A stretch of 64,000 nucleotides of DNA from GCA-2706205 sp964215955. Lineage in GTDB: Bacteria; Bdellovibrionota; Bacteriovoracia; Bacteriovoracales; Bacteriovoracaceae. Under the pieces are notes generated by a model. The model was given only the letters and a program-made list of their open reading frames with translations, was not told the origin of the DNA and ran no database searches. Positions 44,491 to 53,384 of this stretch are shown piece after piece. The number at the start of each line of letters is the position of its first letter. Within the stretch, counting starts at the first letter, position 1. The translations under genes and the position numbers were made by a program. The stretch lies in assembly GCA_964215955.1 (NCBI GenBank), contig CAXPDR010000039.1, forward strand, positions 3,240-67,239, read 5' to 3'.

Positions 44491-45357
44491 TTAATACATA
44501 TCGTCATCATCATCTGATGGATTTTCGAGATCGTATCCTACAGGTTTTCCGCTATTTGCATACTCTGCATCCTCATCAAATGGCTCGTCTTCTTTTTCTA
44601 CTTCCTCTGGGGCATCAAGGCCTTCGTCATAGCTCCATCCATAACCAAATGCATTTGTTGACTCTTGCTCGTCATCCGGGTTGTATTCATCTGCTAGAAA
44701 ATTTGGATTCTCTGTTGTTTTACTTTCTGGTTGCTCTTTTTCAATATCCTCAAGAACATCATCACTAGAATTTTCTGGTTCATATGAAATTGGGGCATTA
44801 ACTGCAGGTGCAGGTGCAACTTTCTCTATTTTCACTTCATCTTTTTTCACTTCCGCCTTCTTAGTTGTTTTCTTAGGTGTTACTTTTTTAGTAACTTTTT
44901 TCTTCGTTACTTTCTTCGCTACTTTTTTCTTTGCGGCTTTTTTAGTTATTTTCTTTTTGGTGGCTTTCTTAGCAACTTTTTTCTTTGCTGCTTTCTTAGC
45001 AACTTTTTTCTTTGCTGCTTTCTTAGTAACTTTTTTCTTCGCTGCTTTCTTAGCAACTTTTTTCTTTGCTGCTTTCTTAGCAACTTTTTTCTTCGCTGCT
45101 TTCTTAGCAACTTTTTTCTTTGCTGCTTTCTTAGCAACTTTTTTCTTTGCTACTTTCTTAGTAACCTTTTTCTTTGCTGCTTTCTTAGCAACTTTTTTCT
45201 TTGCTGCTTTCTTAGCAACTTTTTTCTTTGCTACTTTCTTAGCAACTTTTTTCTTTGCTACTTTCTTAGCAACTTTCTTTTTTGCTACTTTTTTAGTTAC
45301 TTTCTTTTTCGTTGCTTTTTTAGCAACTTTCTTTTTTGCTACTTTTTTCTTTGCCAC
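44491..45357 (-). CDS. Histone H1-like lysine-rich protein with acidic tail
   Basis: A 288-residue bipolar protein. About 165 residues are near-perfect repeats of AKKKVAKKA and variants (9-residue unit), giving a very basic DNA-binding-like domain similar to H1/AlgP-type bacterial proteins. The last 105 residues are acidic (DDVLEDIEKEQPESK, ending DDDDDMY). The frame extends to ATGs at 45387/45384, but I chose the GTG at 45357 because AAGGA lies 8 nt upstream and the product then starts MAKKKVAKKK. The longer form is not excluded. Likely a nucleoid-associated protein, with the tail perhaps modulating DNA binding (inference). Confidence 0.85.
   Translation of the reverse strand: MAKKKVAKKKVAKKATKKKVTKKVAKKKVAKKVAKKKVAKKVAKKKVAKKAAKKKVAKKAAKKKVTKKVAKKKVAKKAAKKKVAKKAAKKKVAKKAAKKKVAKKAAKKKVTKKAAKKKVAKKAAKKKVAKKATKKKITKKAAKKKVAKKVTKKKVTKKVTPKKTTKKAEVKKDEVKIEKVAPAPAVNAPISYEPENSSDDVLEDIEKEQPESKTTENPNFLADEYNPDDEQESTNAFGYGWSYDEGLDAPEEVEKEDEPFDEDAEYANSGKPVGYDLENPSDDDDDMY
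44914..45351 (-). repeat. 27-bp tandem repeats within the H1-like gene
   Basis: About fifteen imperfect copies of a 27-bp unit encode AKKKVAKKA-type nonapeptides. Copies differ mainly at synonymous positions and at Ala/Val/Thr codons. Edges are approximate. The array is prone to copy-number change by slippage. Confidence 0.85.
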
Positions 45358-45450
45358 GTCTTTAATCCTTTTTAATATTTTCATCATAATGAGATACCTT
45401 TAAAGTATAGTATGCCTTTCGAAAAAATTTCAAGATAGTTTAGATAAATT

Positions 45451-48162
45451 TTAATGGGAAGTTGAATTGATATCAACTGTTGCTTCATTTGGGTCTATCG
45501 GATTGAGAAAAGCCTTTCTGTTAAGCCCTGCGTTAGTGCTTCCTGTTTTATCACCCTCCGAATAAACTCTCATTTTACCAAGGCCATAAGTAGCATCACT
45601 ATTACTGCTTACACCTCTGAATGGAACTAATTTAGTAGAATAATAATTTCGAATCATTTTCTCTGGACTAGGACCGATAGGATTACTCTGTGCACCTGTT
45701 GCAGCATTGACACCATGAAAGGAGCCTGGTCTGTAGGCAGTAAAAAACCTTTCTTGTAAGTTATTTGGTAGGAAATAATCAGCTTCATAAACATCTTGAG
45801 TTAAGGATGTATCACCCCATCTGGCTTGAAGAAGAGTGGATAAAGATGCTGGACAGGTCGCATCTGGGTTTGTGTCACTTACTTTATCTGCCTTACCTGT
45901 GTAAAAGTATATGAATTTTCCTACAATACTTTGGCAACTTGGAAGCATTGACGGGTCTCGAGCTTTGGAAGAGTCTGATCCAATGGCTGCATATTGGGAA
46001 TCAAGTAAATCACTAAGGGCCCTTGCAGCTGATTCCCCAGTGTTTTGTCCTGTTGCCTGTGAATTGTTATTATTAAAAATATCAGCGGCTACTAAATTCA
46101 TAGACGACTGGTATTTTAAAATTGCTTGTTCTTGATTATCTATATAATTGCTAAATGCGCCGACGACAGCAGAAGACTCTGTGTAAAGGCTGTGCGGAGA
46201 ATAAAGAGGTGCATATATTCTAAGCTTGTAAGGTGTATATGAGTTTCCACTCCCATCGGTAAGAGGACTTCCTGTCGGTCCAGAGCTAATAGCACCCCAT
46301 GAGTCTACACCCAAGCTTCTGTTTAGATCTTCTGGAGTTGGGACGAGATAGTTGTGAACTTCATATTGAGTGGGGGCTTTGGCCATATTAATTGCTGCTT
46401 CAATACTTCCAGTATCTACGACTCCACCAATACCATTGAGATAGCTTTTAAATCTTTCAAAAGTATCTTTATTGTATAAACCTGCTGTTGGCGTATCACC
46501 ATTTCTTGCGATGACTTGGACATTTCTATTGGAGTGGAAAGTTTGTTTGTTCGTTAGATTCCCATTTGGATAATCCCAGACGAGATTGGGAACACCATAA
46601 AATATTTCAGCTCCGGTGACCCAACCACCTACTGTGTCAGATTCATCAGTTTGCCAGAATTTATCAATTCCAGAGCCTGCATTTATTGGAATTGGCATTC
46701 CTGGTTTGTACTCACCACTTGTTCCGCCTCCAAATGTTCCTCTAAAAGATGCAGTATCAAGTGCACTAAGAAATGAAGAAGATTTTAAATCGTTTCTAGA
46801 CTTGAGATATTTACCATCAGAAAGATCAAATAGTGCCGGACCAATTCTGCCACCGAAAGGCTTTGCTGCCGCATAGGTTGTGAGAACAATTTCGGCATCA
46901 AATGGATTGAAAAGACCAGTGAACTTCGCTTTTCCTTCGACTGCATAGTAAGTAAGAACATCGGGGTTCTTAACGAAACCTAGAGGGTAACCAGGAACGG
47001 GAAGTCCCATTTTAGTCGCACTACACTGACCTTCAGTATTAACCGTTAAACTATCGACTTGAAGTTGACCATCACTCCCACTTACCCCAGAGGTGAAACC
47101 TGTATAAAAAGTTGCGTAGTTAATTGGCATTAATTGAAGGTCTAAATAATACTTATCCACTTTATCTGGTGGAATTAATAAATTACTCATTAAACCTATA
47201 TCATTTGGTTTATATAGAGTTGGAGAAACTTCTCTTAGAGTGTAAGACTGCTTAAACCTATTATCTTGTCCATCGTTTCCATTTTTTCCAATATTTCTAT
47301 ATCCGGTAGTAAAAGCTTTAAGCGCTCTCTCTAGTCCCGGCGTATTTAAACTGGTGGCATTGGTAGTACAATCAACTCCAACTCCTGGATTTACACAAAT
47401 ACTTCCTGCTGGTGGTGTGTTGACTTCATATTCTAGGTTTCTAATTCTAATGGCGAGTTCGAAAGCCTCTGGGAAAGCTCCCATAAAACCTGCTGCAATT
47501 TCAGGAGATTGTTCAGTAATGTTGGAAAGAGCGGGATCATTTGTTTTAACATTATAAGCCCAAGTATTTGCGGTAAAAAAATTAAGAGCCGTTCTATCGG
47601 AACAGTTTCTTGCTTTCTCTTGAACAATAGTATCGATAAAGGCATTGGTCGTTTCATCCATGCCTAAAACGTTGGAAGATTCAAATCTAGGAAGACCTGG
47701 AATTAAATATTTGGTACATAAACCAACACCACCAGTACTAGCAAAATCAATACACACTGAAGGGAAGTTATAAAAATCCTCTGCATCAGTTGAAGTTCTA
47801 GTATAGGATTCCATGGTAAAGTCCATGTATTGACCAGGGTTTCCACCTGCAACATTTTTTAGTGCAAGACCACCTAATACATAATACTTAAACATCCATT
47901 GTTTATAGACATTTCTCATTTCCCAATTAAGATAGGCGATATTCGTAAGTTGCCTCGCTTGGACAGAAGCTCCCGCATAAGCAGCCGCATCTGTAGCATT
48001 TTGCAAATTAATTTTGGCTTTAACAAAAATTCCAATATTAATAATGAAGGCCATAAATGTTATTAAAACAAAGATAGTGGTTGAGAAGAAAATAGAGATC
48101 TGGCCCAACTGATTGTGAATTTTTAAATAAAATTTATTTTCTTTTTTCATCTCTAGTTTCAT
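45451..48162 (-). CDS. Large TadG-like envelope protein
   Basis: A 903-residue protein. The N-terminal 70 residues match the Tad/TadE-G membrane segment: GQISIFFSTTIFVLITFMAF, then a run ending KINLQNATDAAAYAGASVQA, the typical LQNAxDAAAxAGA motif. The rest is a large extracytoplasmic, Gly/Ser/Asn/Pro-rich region with several Cys, without a domain I can name. No other tad/flp genes are in the window. In-frame ATGs at 48162 and 48150 are both possible starts; neither has a clear Shine-Dalgarno site. A pilus-associated or surface role is inferred from the N-terminus only. Confidence 0.75.
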   Translation of the reverse strand: MKLEMKKENKFYLKIHNQLGQISIFFSTTIFVLITFMAFIINIGIFVKAKINLQNATDAAAYAGASVQARQLTNIAYLNWEMRNVYKQWMFKYYVLGGLALKNVAGGNPGQYMDFTMESYTRTSTDAEDFYNFPSVCIDFASTGGVGLCTKYLIPGLPRFESSNVLGMDETTNAFIDTIVQEKARNCSDRTALNFFTANTWAYNVKTNDPALSNITEQSPEIAAGFMGAFPEAFELAIRIRNLEYEVNTPPAGSICVNPGVGVDCTTNATSLNTPGLERALKAFTTGYRNIGKNGNDGQDNRFKQSYTLREVSPTLYKPNDIGLMSNLLIPPDKVDKYYLDLQLMPINYATFYTGFTSGVSGSDGQLQVDSLTVNTEGQCSATKMGLPVPGYPLGFVKNPDVLTYYAVEGKAKFTGLFNPFDAEIVLTTYAAAKPFGGRIGPALFDLSDGKYLKSRNDLKSSSFLSALDTASFRGTFGGGTSGEYKPGMPIPINAGSGIDKFWQTDESDTVGGWVTGAEIFYGVPNLVWDYPNGNLTNKQTFHSNRNVQVIARNGDTPTAGLYNKDTFERFKSYLNGIGGVVDTGSIEAAINMAKAPTQYEVHNYLVPTPEDLNRSLGVDSWGAISSGPTGSPLTDGSGNSYTPYKLRIYAPLYSPHSLYTESSAVVGAFSNYIDNQEQAILKYQSSMNLVAADIFNNNNSQATGQNTGESAARALSDLLDSQYAAIGSDSSKARDPSMLPSCQSIVGKFIYFYTGKADKVSDTNPDATCPASLSTLLQARWGDTSLTQDVYEADYFLPNNLQERFFTAYRPGSFHGVNAATGAQSNPIGPSPEKMIRNYYSTKLVPFRGVSSNSDATYGLGKMRVYSEGDKTGSTNAGLNRKAFLNPIDPNEATVDINSTSH

Positions 48163-48216
48163 TTAGGGGGCAACGTGTCACCACTCAAGTGTCATAATAT
48201 CTATATTTTCACCAAA

Positions 48217-48245
48217 ATAACATTATAAGTCACGGAAATTATACT
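48217..48245 (+). promoter_or_regulatory. Putative sigma70 promoter of the structured RNA
   Basis: ATAACA (48217-48222, 4 of 6 to TTGACA) and TATACT (48240-48245, 5 of 6 to TATAAT) are spaced by exactly 17 bp. The predicted transcript start is near 48252, just upstream of the folded region, and no protein gene begins until 48454. Confidence 0.5.
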
Positions 48246-48251
48246 TGGCTA

Positions 48252-48404
48252 AAGTTGGTATTAGTATTGCTCTAACTAAGGTATTCGCAGGGTGCCGATC
48301 TGCGAATGTTGGACGTTAGTTCAATTCGGCGTTCCCCCTTATTTTCTTTTTTTCGTTTTATTCACCCCTGGGGTATGGAGATACCCCGGAGGTCCTTTTT
48401 TTTT
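48252..48404 (+). ncRNA. Candidate pseudoknotted small RNA or riboswitch-like leader
   Basis: A compact fold can be read directly. An 8-bp perfect stem ATTCGCAG (48283-48290) / CTGCGAAT (48300-48307) lies inside an outer stem AACTAA (48274-48279) / TTAGTT (48316-48321). The inner 9-nt loop contains GCCGA (48294-48298), which pairs with TCGGC (48326-48330) 3' of the outer stem, making a pseudoknot. TTAGT at 48261-48265 can compete for ACTAA, giving a possible alternative state. A strong terminator follows at 48364-48404 with a promoter upstream, so a transcript of about 150 nt is predicted. No upstream plus-strand gene explains the terminator. It may be a free RNA or a leader controlling the genes at 48454 and 48960. 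It resembles no family I recognise. Confidence 0.6.
48364..48404 (+). terminator. Strong intrinsic terminator upstream of the 48454 gene
   Basis: ACCCCTGGGGTAT (48364-48376) and ATACCCCGGAGGT (48381-48393) form a 13-bp stem with one mismatch and one G-T pair around a GGAG loop, followed by CC and nine T residues (48396-48404). It ends the candidate RNA 49 nt before the next start codon. Confidence 0.9.
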
Positions 48405-48453
48405 CAATGAATTCATTGTTTTAGCCGATAATAGTCTTGGGAGTAAATCACAA

Positions 48454-48969
48454 GTGAGACTATTTTATATCGTTATATTTTTGAGCTTTGAATTAAGTGC
48501 AGCCACTTTGGATTATAAAGGGCAAAAGTTTAATTTAGAAATTCCAAAAAACTGGTTAGTAAATAAAGATTTATTTGGTCTGCCTGTAGCTATTGTGGGT
48601 CCTAAAGTTGGGACTAGTAGAATTGTGATAGGAGTTATACCGACAAACAAGTCTTTTGATTTTCTTAACAAGGCAGAGCTTAGAAGAAGTGTAAATAAGT
48701 ATTACGAAGGTAGAAGAAGGTGGGTCAAAAAATATAAGGGGAAAGTTGAGAAACTTTATTCTTTAGCAACATTAAAAGATCAAGCTGGTAATAATATTTA
48801 TAAAATTGGCTATCGATATTCTGTCACTGGAACGATTCATGAAGAATATACTTACTATTTTAATTGTAGAGGAAAACTATTTAATTTAAAGAGTTTAAGA
48901 AACCTTAAAAATTTTCCTAATTTTGATAAACAAATAGATGACACTATTAGGAGTTTTCAGTGCAAATAG
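48454..48969 (+). CDS. Small exported protein, unknown function
   Basis: A 171-residue product with a signal peptide (MRLFYIVIFLSFELSAA) and a basic, beta-rich mature part with one Cys near the middle (YYFNCRGK) and one at the end (FQCK). The frame is open from 48292, but that part overlaps the structured RNA and terminator. I chose the GTG at 48454, which follows GGGAG by 10 nt and starts a proper signal peptide. It overlaps the next gene by 10 nt, so the two proteins are probably made together. Confidence 0.75.
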   Translation: MRLFYIVIFLSFELSAATLDYKGQKFNLEIPKNWLVNKDLFGLPVAIVGPKVGTSRIVIGVIPTNKSFDFLNKAELRRSVNKYYEGRRRWVKKYKGKVEKLYSLATLKDQAGNNIYKIGYRYSVTGTIHEEYTYYFNCRGKLFNLKSLRNLKNFPNFDKQIDDTIRSFQCK

Positions 48970-51900
48970 TAAAACTCTTTCTTAGATTCATCATTATTTT
49001 TCAAATGAGTTTTGTGAATACAAGTTTTGCAAGTGAAGAAGATATAGCTCAGGAACAAGGCTTTATTGTTTTAGCTTTTCAAATGAGTCAATGTCAGACG
49101 GAGCAGGGACGATGGAAGCAAGGAATTATAACTGTTGAAGTTCCCTCAGAGCTTGAGACAGCAGCTTCTCCAGATATTGATTGTACTGAACTTTTACAGC
49201 TGCAAATGTCTGTACTCGAACAGGATGTTGACAAGGAAGAGTATTTTCAATGTGCGACTCAAGATTGGGCAATTGAAGATAGTTTACCATTAGCTAAAAA
49301 TCTCGTTTTAAAATTAAATAAAGTTTATAACTGTCCTGGTGAAAAGCAAGACTTCATGGATTGTGCGGAAGACATTGGCTGCAATATTATGAAGTCTTTG
49401 CCAATAAGTAAGGCTGCGATGAAAGCGGTAGAGTACTTTAGTGATGGTAAATATAAACAATGTCAAAACTCAACAGATACAAATTGCCTTTCAGAAGTTT
49501 TTTATGGAATTGTAAAAAACCTCACAACCAATATTGGTGGTATCGTAGATGGTGCCGTCTGGGTTAAGGATAAGCTATGTTTTTGGTGTGAAACTGAAGA
49601 AGTTGAAAACGCCTCTTCTGAAAGTATGCATATGGCTTCAACTCAAGAGGATGGATTTTTTGATCGTTTTATGGAAGACCCATACGATGCAACAATTGGT
49701 GCCATTGGAAGATTATTTTCAGGTCTAGGATCTATGATTCAAGAAGGAATTGAAAATAATTTTGGTTGTGCTAAATGGGCAGAGCCTCGTTATACATCTA
49801 TGTATGGGAATGAACCTAAATGTGAAGAACCCATTATAAGTTGGGATTGTGCAAGTTGTTCTCAAAAACTAAATATGGCCTGTGGAGTTGTTGGCTTTAT
49901 GGGTGGAGAAGTGGTTATGGCACTACTGACTGGTGGAGTAGCTAATGTAGCCTCTAAAGTTGGTAAGGCCATAGGTGCATCTGGAGTTATTGCTAAAGTG
50001 GCTGAAAAGGCTGCTCCGTTGGCAGATAAAGTCTCCAACGGATTTGATAAACTTGGAAAAATTCAGGGTGCTTCACCAATGTCCAGTATAAACGGGTGGG
50101 GAATTGTTAAAGCCGGAGATAAATTTGCTTTTAAGGTTGGAAATAGATTAATACCACTGAATGATAAAACACTTGCACTACTAAGAGGTACTGGAGGGGC
50201 TGCAAAGGGAGCAATCGATCTTGCCCTTTGGACTCCTAAAAAATATTTACAACTTTTAGAAGAGGCTTTTATTTTAGGACAAAGAGGACCAAAAGGTTTA
50301 GCTCTCTACCAAGCTTCTAAGTTAGGAGATAAGGCTGAAAAAGCTGCTAGAGCGGCAGAATATGCTTCAAAATATCCTGGAAAAGAAGGTCTGGCTCTTG
50401 AAAAACTTGAAAAACAGGTAGGTACACTACAAGACCAGTACGTAGCTAAAGTTCAACAGTTAATGAGTAAAAAGCCTTTATCTGCAGCTGATGAAATAGA
50501 ATTAAAGCGAATTGAAGATCAAATAGACAAGGCGAAAGTTGCTGCCAGTCGAATGAAATCTAATTTAGATAAAGTAGCAAAAACAAAAACAGAACCTGTT
50601 ACTGAACAAGTGAGGTCAAATTCACGCTTGAGCGATTCTGAACGAAAAAATAAAGCCAAGCAAGAAATCAAGGCTAATAATCCGAGAATGTCACAAGAAG
50701 AAGCTGAAGAAATTGTCAGAAAAAGAAGTGAAAAGGTTTCCTCTAATGTTGAAGTGAGTAGAACCTTAACCGATCGGGCTAGAAATAATGCCAATTTAAG
50801 TGATCAACAAAGAAAAAATAAAGTTTCGAAACTTCTTAAACAGAGAAATCCAAAAATAAAAAATAAGCAACTGAAAGAAAGTACCCAAGCAGTTATGGAT
50901 GCACATGAGAAATTTCCTTGTGAAGTGGGAAGATGTACTACTCAACAGCTAGCAGGAAAAATAGAAATCATGAAAGCTGCAGGTATTCCAAAAGACATGT
51001 ATCGAAAATTTTTAAAAGAAGGTTTTGCGGGTTATTCGCAGCGACCATCTATTGCTGAAATTGGAACTCCTGTAAAAGTAACTAGGTCTAATGGGGGACA
51101 TTCTAATGCACAAGTTACTGATTATGATCCGTTAACAAATGAAGCAACGGTGTCGTTTATTGAAAATGGAGTTATCCTTCAAAAACGAGTTAATGCTGGT
51201 ACTTTACAGCCCCGAACAATCGATGCAGGAGATGTGAATATAGAATTAGGAATTAGAAGGACTGGTAATCCTGAATACTCTATAAGCAGACAGGCTCAGC
51301 AGCTAAGTTCATCGACACCGAGAAATATGGAACAAGCCAGGAATGTTGCAGGCACAACAAGACCTAAGCCTCAGTTAGGTGATTCGGTCCAAGGCTCCTA
51401 TCATAATGGGAATGAGTTTGAAGGGAAACTTATTGGTATTGACCGAGAAAATAAAACCATTACAGTTGAAGTTGATTTAGGAAATGGAAACAAAGTTCAG
51501 CAAGTCGTAGGTGGAAATCAGATAAGAACTTTAGCAAAGGTAGATACATCTGTCCGAACTCCAACTTCCAATTCAACTATCCCTGCTCAGAAGCCAGTTA
51601 TTGAACAGCCAGTTGTTTCTCCTCAAAGAATTAAAGAAGATGTACCCGTCGTCCAAACAAGTCCTGGAGTTTCTGATGATGTAATAAAAAGGGCTGAAGC
51701 TAAATTACCGGCTGATTTGAAAGACCATTTTAGAGGTTTAGATCCAGAAGCTCAAAGATTAATGGCCCAAAAAGTAGATGGGCTTAGTGATCAAGGACGT
51801 GAGGGACTTTATAATTTTGTGAGACAGGAAATAAAAGCTAACCAGCCAGTTGTAAATGTTAAACCTGTGAGAATGTTAAATGATGATCAGGAGCAGTTAG

Positions 51901-53018
51901 TTGTTTATAGTGTCGATGAATATATGGCAAAGCAAGAAAGGTATAACAAATTAAAGAGAAATTTGAGGGAAGAACCAACTGTAGATCGAGCATGGCGTGA
52001 GAGTAAAGTAGCTAGTCTCAAACAAGAAATGCGAGAAATGAGAGAGAAACTTCGATCAGAGCACGGGCAAGATGTAGGGGACGAATTTTCTGAGAGAGTA
52101 AACGAGAGAATGCAAAAAACAAGATTGAGTAATTCAGAGCAAAGATTAGTTAAAAATAAAGCTCAAATGGAGATGAATGAAAGAATTTCTCAAACAGCTG
52201 ATGAAATGCCAGATGATTTAAAGGCCTATTATAGAAGTCTTGGTCCTGCGAAACAAAATGAGATTGCAGGGCAGTTAGCAGGACAAACAGATAGTTGGAA
52301 GGAAGGTTATTACAACTTACAAAGGCAACAAATGTCGGTTGTTAATGCTGAAAAATCAAGAAAAGTAGTTGAAACTCGAGGGGACCCTAAGAATCTTAAT
52401 TTTAATTCAGTAAAACTTGAAAAGGAGTTGAAAAGCTTAGGGGAAAGTTTAAATTCTGCATCGAGAAGTGGAAGAGCCGATGTCTATACAACACCAGGAC
52501 AGACAGGTCGAAACATAAGAACTGATAGTGGAGAAATTGTACCTGTTCATACAACTAACCAAGAATATCGATCAATGGCTTCGGAGCTTGTTGAGAAAGG
52601 CTCTGACTTTGCTAGGCCTCATAGTGTAAGTCGAATGGAAACAGATATGGCAAGCAGTAATCTTTCGAGAAATGAACTAAGTATAATGCATGAAAGATTT
52701 GGGGAACTTCCTGGTGAGACAGGACTAACTTCTGCTCAAGCAATGGAAAAAGCAGTTAAGTTTATTGAAAAAATCCCTCAAGGACAAAGGACTCAAGCCC
52801 AAAGTTATATATTAGATAAGTCTAAAAAATATTCCCAATATTTTAGATTAAGTCAGGCACAGAAAAAATTTAAAGAAGCTTCAAAAATTACTGATAATGA
52901 GAAGAGATTAGAATACTCTGAAAAAGCATGGAAGTATGCTGAAGATTATTTACCTCCAGAAGTTTTAGAAAAACTAAAAAAGACTTTAAAATCAACACAA
53001 ATGCCTTTTGGACTTTAA
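48960..53018 (+). CDS. Very large exported multidomain protein, unknown function
   Basis: A 1352-residue product. Signal peptide about 1-24 (ending TSFA-SEED). Residues about 40-320 are Cys-rich with repeated Cys pairs (CFWC, CASC), suggesting disulphides. A hydrophobic Gly/Ala stretch (about 320-345) may insert in a membrane. Helical, Lys/Glu-rich repeats follow, including two related RNN/RSN-LSD-RKNK blocks (about 555 and 610). Two SH3/KOW-like beta modules lie near 697 and 802. Two copies of a DLK-YRSLGP/DLK-FRGLDP helical module lie near 907-962 and 1077-1130. The GTG start follows AGGAG by 6 nt. No enzyme motif is seen. Size and layout resemble secreted adhesin- or toxin-like proteins, but this is speculation. 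Confidence 0.8.
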   Translation: MQIVKLFLRFIIIFQMSFVNTSFASEEDIAQEQGFIVLAFQMSQCQTEQGRWKQGIITVEVPSELETAASPDIDCTELLQLQMSVLEQDVDKEEYFQCATQDWAIEDSLPLAKNLVLKLNKVYNCPGEKQDFMDCAEDIGCNIMKSLPISKAAMKAVEYFSDGKYKQCQNSTDTNCLSEVFYGIVKNLTTNIGGIVDGAVWVKDKLCFWCETEEVENASSESMHMASTQEDGFFDRFMEDPYDATIGAIGRLFSGLGSMIQEGIENNFGCAKWAEPRYTSMYGNEPKCEEPIISWDCASCSQKLNMACGVVGFMGGEVVMALLTGGVANVASKVGKAIGASGVIAKVAEKAAPLADKVSNGFDKLGKIQGASPMSSINGWGIVKAGDKFAFKVGNRLIPLNDKTLALLRGTGGAAKGAIDLALWTPKKYLQLLEEAFILGQRGPKGLALYQASKLGDKAEKAARAAEYASKYPGKEGLALEKLEKQVGTLQDQYVAKVQQLMSKKPLSAADEIELKRIEDQIDKAKVAASRMKSNLDKVAKTKTEPVTEQVRSNSRLSDSERKNKAKQEIKANNPRMSQEEAEEIVRKRSEKVSSNVEVSRTLTDRARNNANLSDQQRKNKVSKLLKQRNPKIKNKQLKESTQAVMDAHEKFPCEVGRCTTQQLAGKIEIMKAAGIPKDMYRKFLKEGFAGYSQRPSIAEIGTPVKVTRSNGGHSNAQVTDYDPLTNEATVSFIENGVILQKRVNAGTLQPRTIDAGDVNIELGIRRTGNPEYSISRQAQQLSSSTPRNMEQARNVAGTTRPKPQLGDSVQGSYHNGNEFEGKLIGIDRENKTITVEVDLGNGNKVQQVVGGNQIRTLAKVDTSVRTPTSNSTIPAQKPVIEQPVVSPQRIKEDVPVVQTSPGVSDDVIKRAEAKLPADLKDHFRGLDPEAQRLMAQKVDGLSDQGREGLYNFVRQEIKANQPVVNVKPVRMLNDDQEQLVVYSVDEYMAKQERYNKLKRNLREEPTVDRAWRESKVASLKQEMREMREKLRSEHGQDVGDEFSERVNERMQKTRLSNSEQRLVKNKAQMEMNERISQTADEMPDDLKAYYRSLGPAKQNEIAGQLAGQTDSWKEGYYNLQRQQMSVVNAEKSRKVVETRGDPKNLNFNSVKLEKELKSLGESLNSASRSGRADVYTTPGQTGRNIRTDSGEIVPVHTTNQEYRSMASELVEKGSDFARPHSVSRMETDMASSNLSRNELSIMHERFGELPGETGLTSAQAMEKAVKFIEKIPQGQRTQAQSYILDKSKKYSQYFRLSQAQKKFKEASKITDNEKRLEYSEKAWKYAEDYLPPEVLEKLKKTLKSTQMPFGL

Positions 53019-53024
53019 GGTATT

Positions 53025-53375
53025 TTATTTAAAATCTTTAATCTTATTCCAAGTCCTCCAGTCTCCAATATTTTCAACATTGGTAAAACCTTCTGATTCA
53101 AGGAGTTCTTTTGCGGCAGAAGCTCTACCTCCTGCTTCACAGAAAATGAGGATTTTTTGATTCTTATCGAGTTCATCAGTCTTTTTTGATAATTCGTTTA
53201 AAGGGATATGTTTTGCACCTTGAGCTGGATTTTCTGTTAATTCTTGTGGTGTTCTAACATCTAATCCAACGGCGTTATTACTTTTAATTAAATCTTTATA
53301 TCTGGCCAAGTCCTCAGTACTTTGGCAAGAAGTTAAAGAGAGTAGCCCTAGTAGAGCTATAATTAGTTTAAACAT
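53025..53375 (-). CDS. Rhodanese-domain lipoprotein
   Basis: A 116-residue product with a lipobox LTSC (Cys17), so it is a lipoprotein, and a single rhodanese domain: VGLDVRTPQELTENPAQGAK, then the active loop CEAGGRAS with the catalytic Cys intact, then ending GDWRTW. It probably handles sulfane sulphur in the periplasm, or acts in envelope redox. It is convergent with the 1352-residue gene (6-nt gap, no terminator seen) and lies 9 nt after the beta-propeller gene. Confidence 0.88.
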   Translation of the reverse strand: MFKLIIALLGLLSLTSCQSTEDLARYKDLIKSNNAVGLDVRTPQELTENPAQGAKHIPLNELSKKTDELDKNQKILIFCEAGGRASAAKELLESEGFTNVENIGDWRTWNKIKDFK

Positions 53376-53384
53376 AATTTTCCT

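Noticed and set aside
44914..45351. Regular 27-bp periodicity suggestive of a CRISPR array
   Set aside because: There are no unique spacers; the repeats are contiguous, in frame and encode AKKKVAKKA units.
44681..45403. 240-codon plus-strand frame rich in Phe/Ala/Thr opposite the H1-like gene
   Set aside because: It is the antisense shadow of the Lys/Ala repeats. The minus-strand product has a proper start, repeat logic and a matching terminator.
47354..47557. Short plus-strand frames opposite the TadG-like gene
   Set aside because: They lack start signals and coincide with a continuous 903-residue minus-strand frame with a clear Tad motif.
48315..48331. tRNA T-loop-like TTCAATT within the structured RNA
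   Set aside because: The flanking five-base segments do not pair, and no acceptor stem, D arm or CCA end fits. A tRNA or tmRNA is not supported.
48292..48453. N-terminal 54 codons of the open frame before the 48454 gene
   Set aside because: They overlap the stem-loop and terminator, have an unlikely composition and precede a good signal peptide with its own Shine-Dalgarno site.
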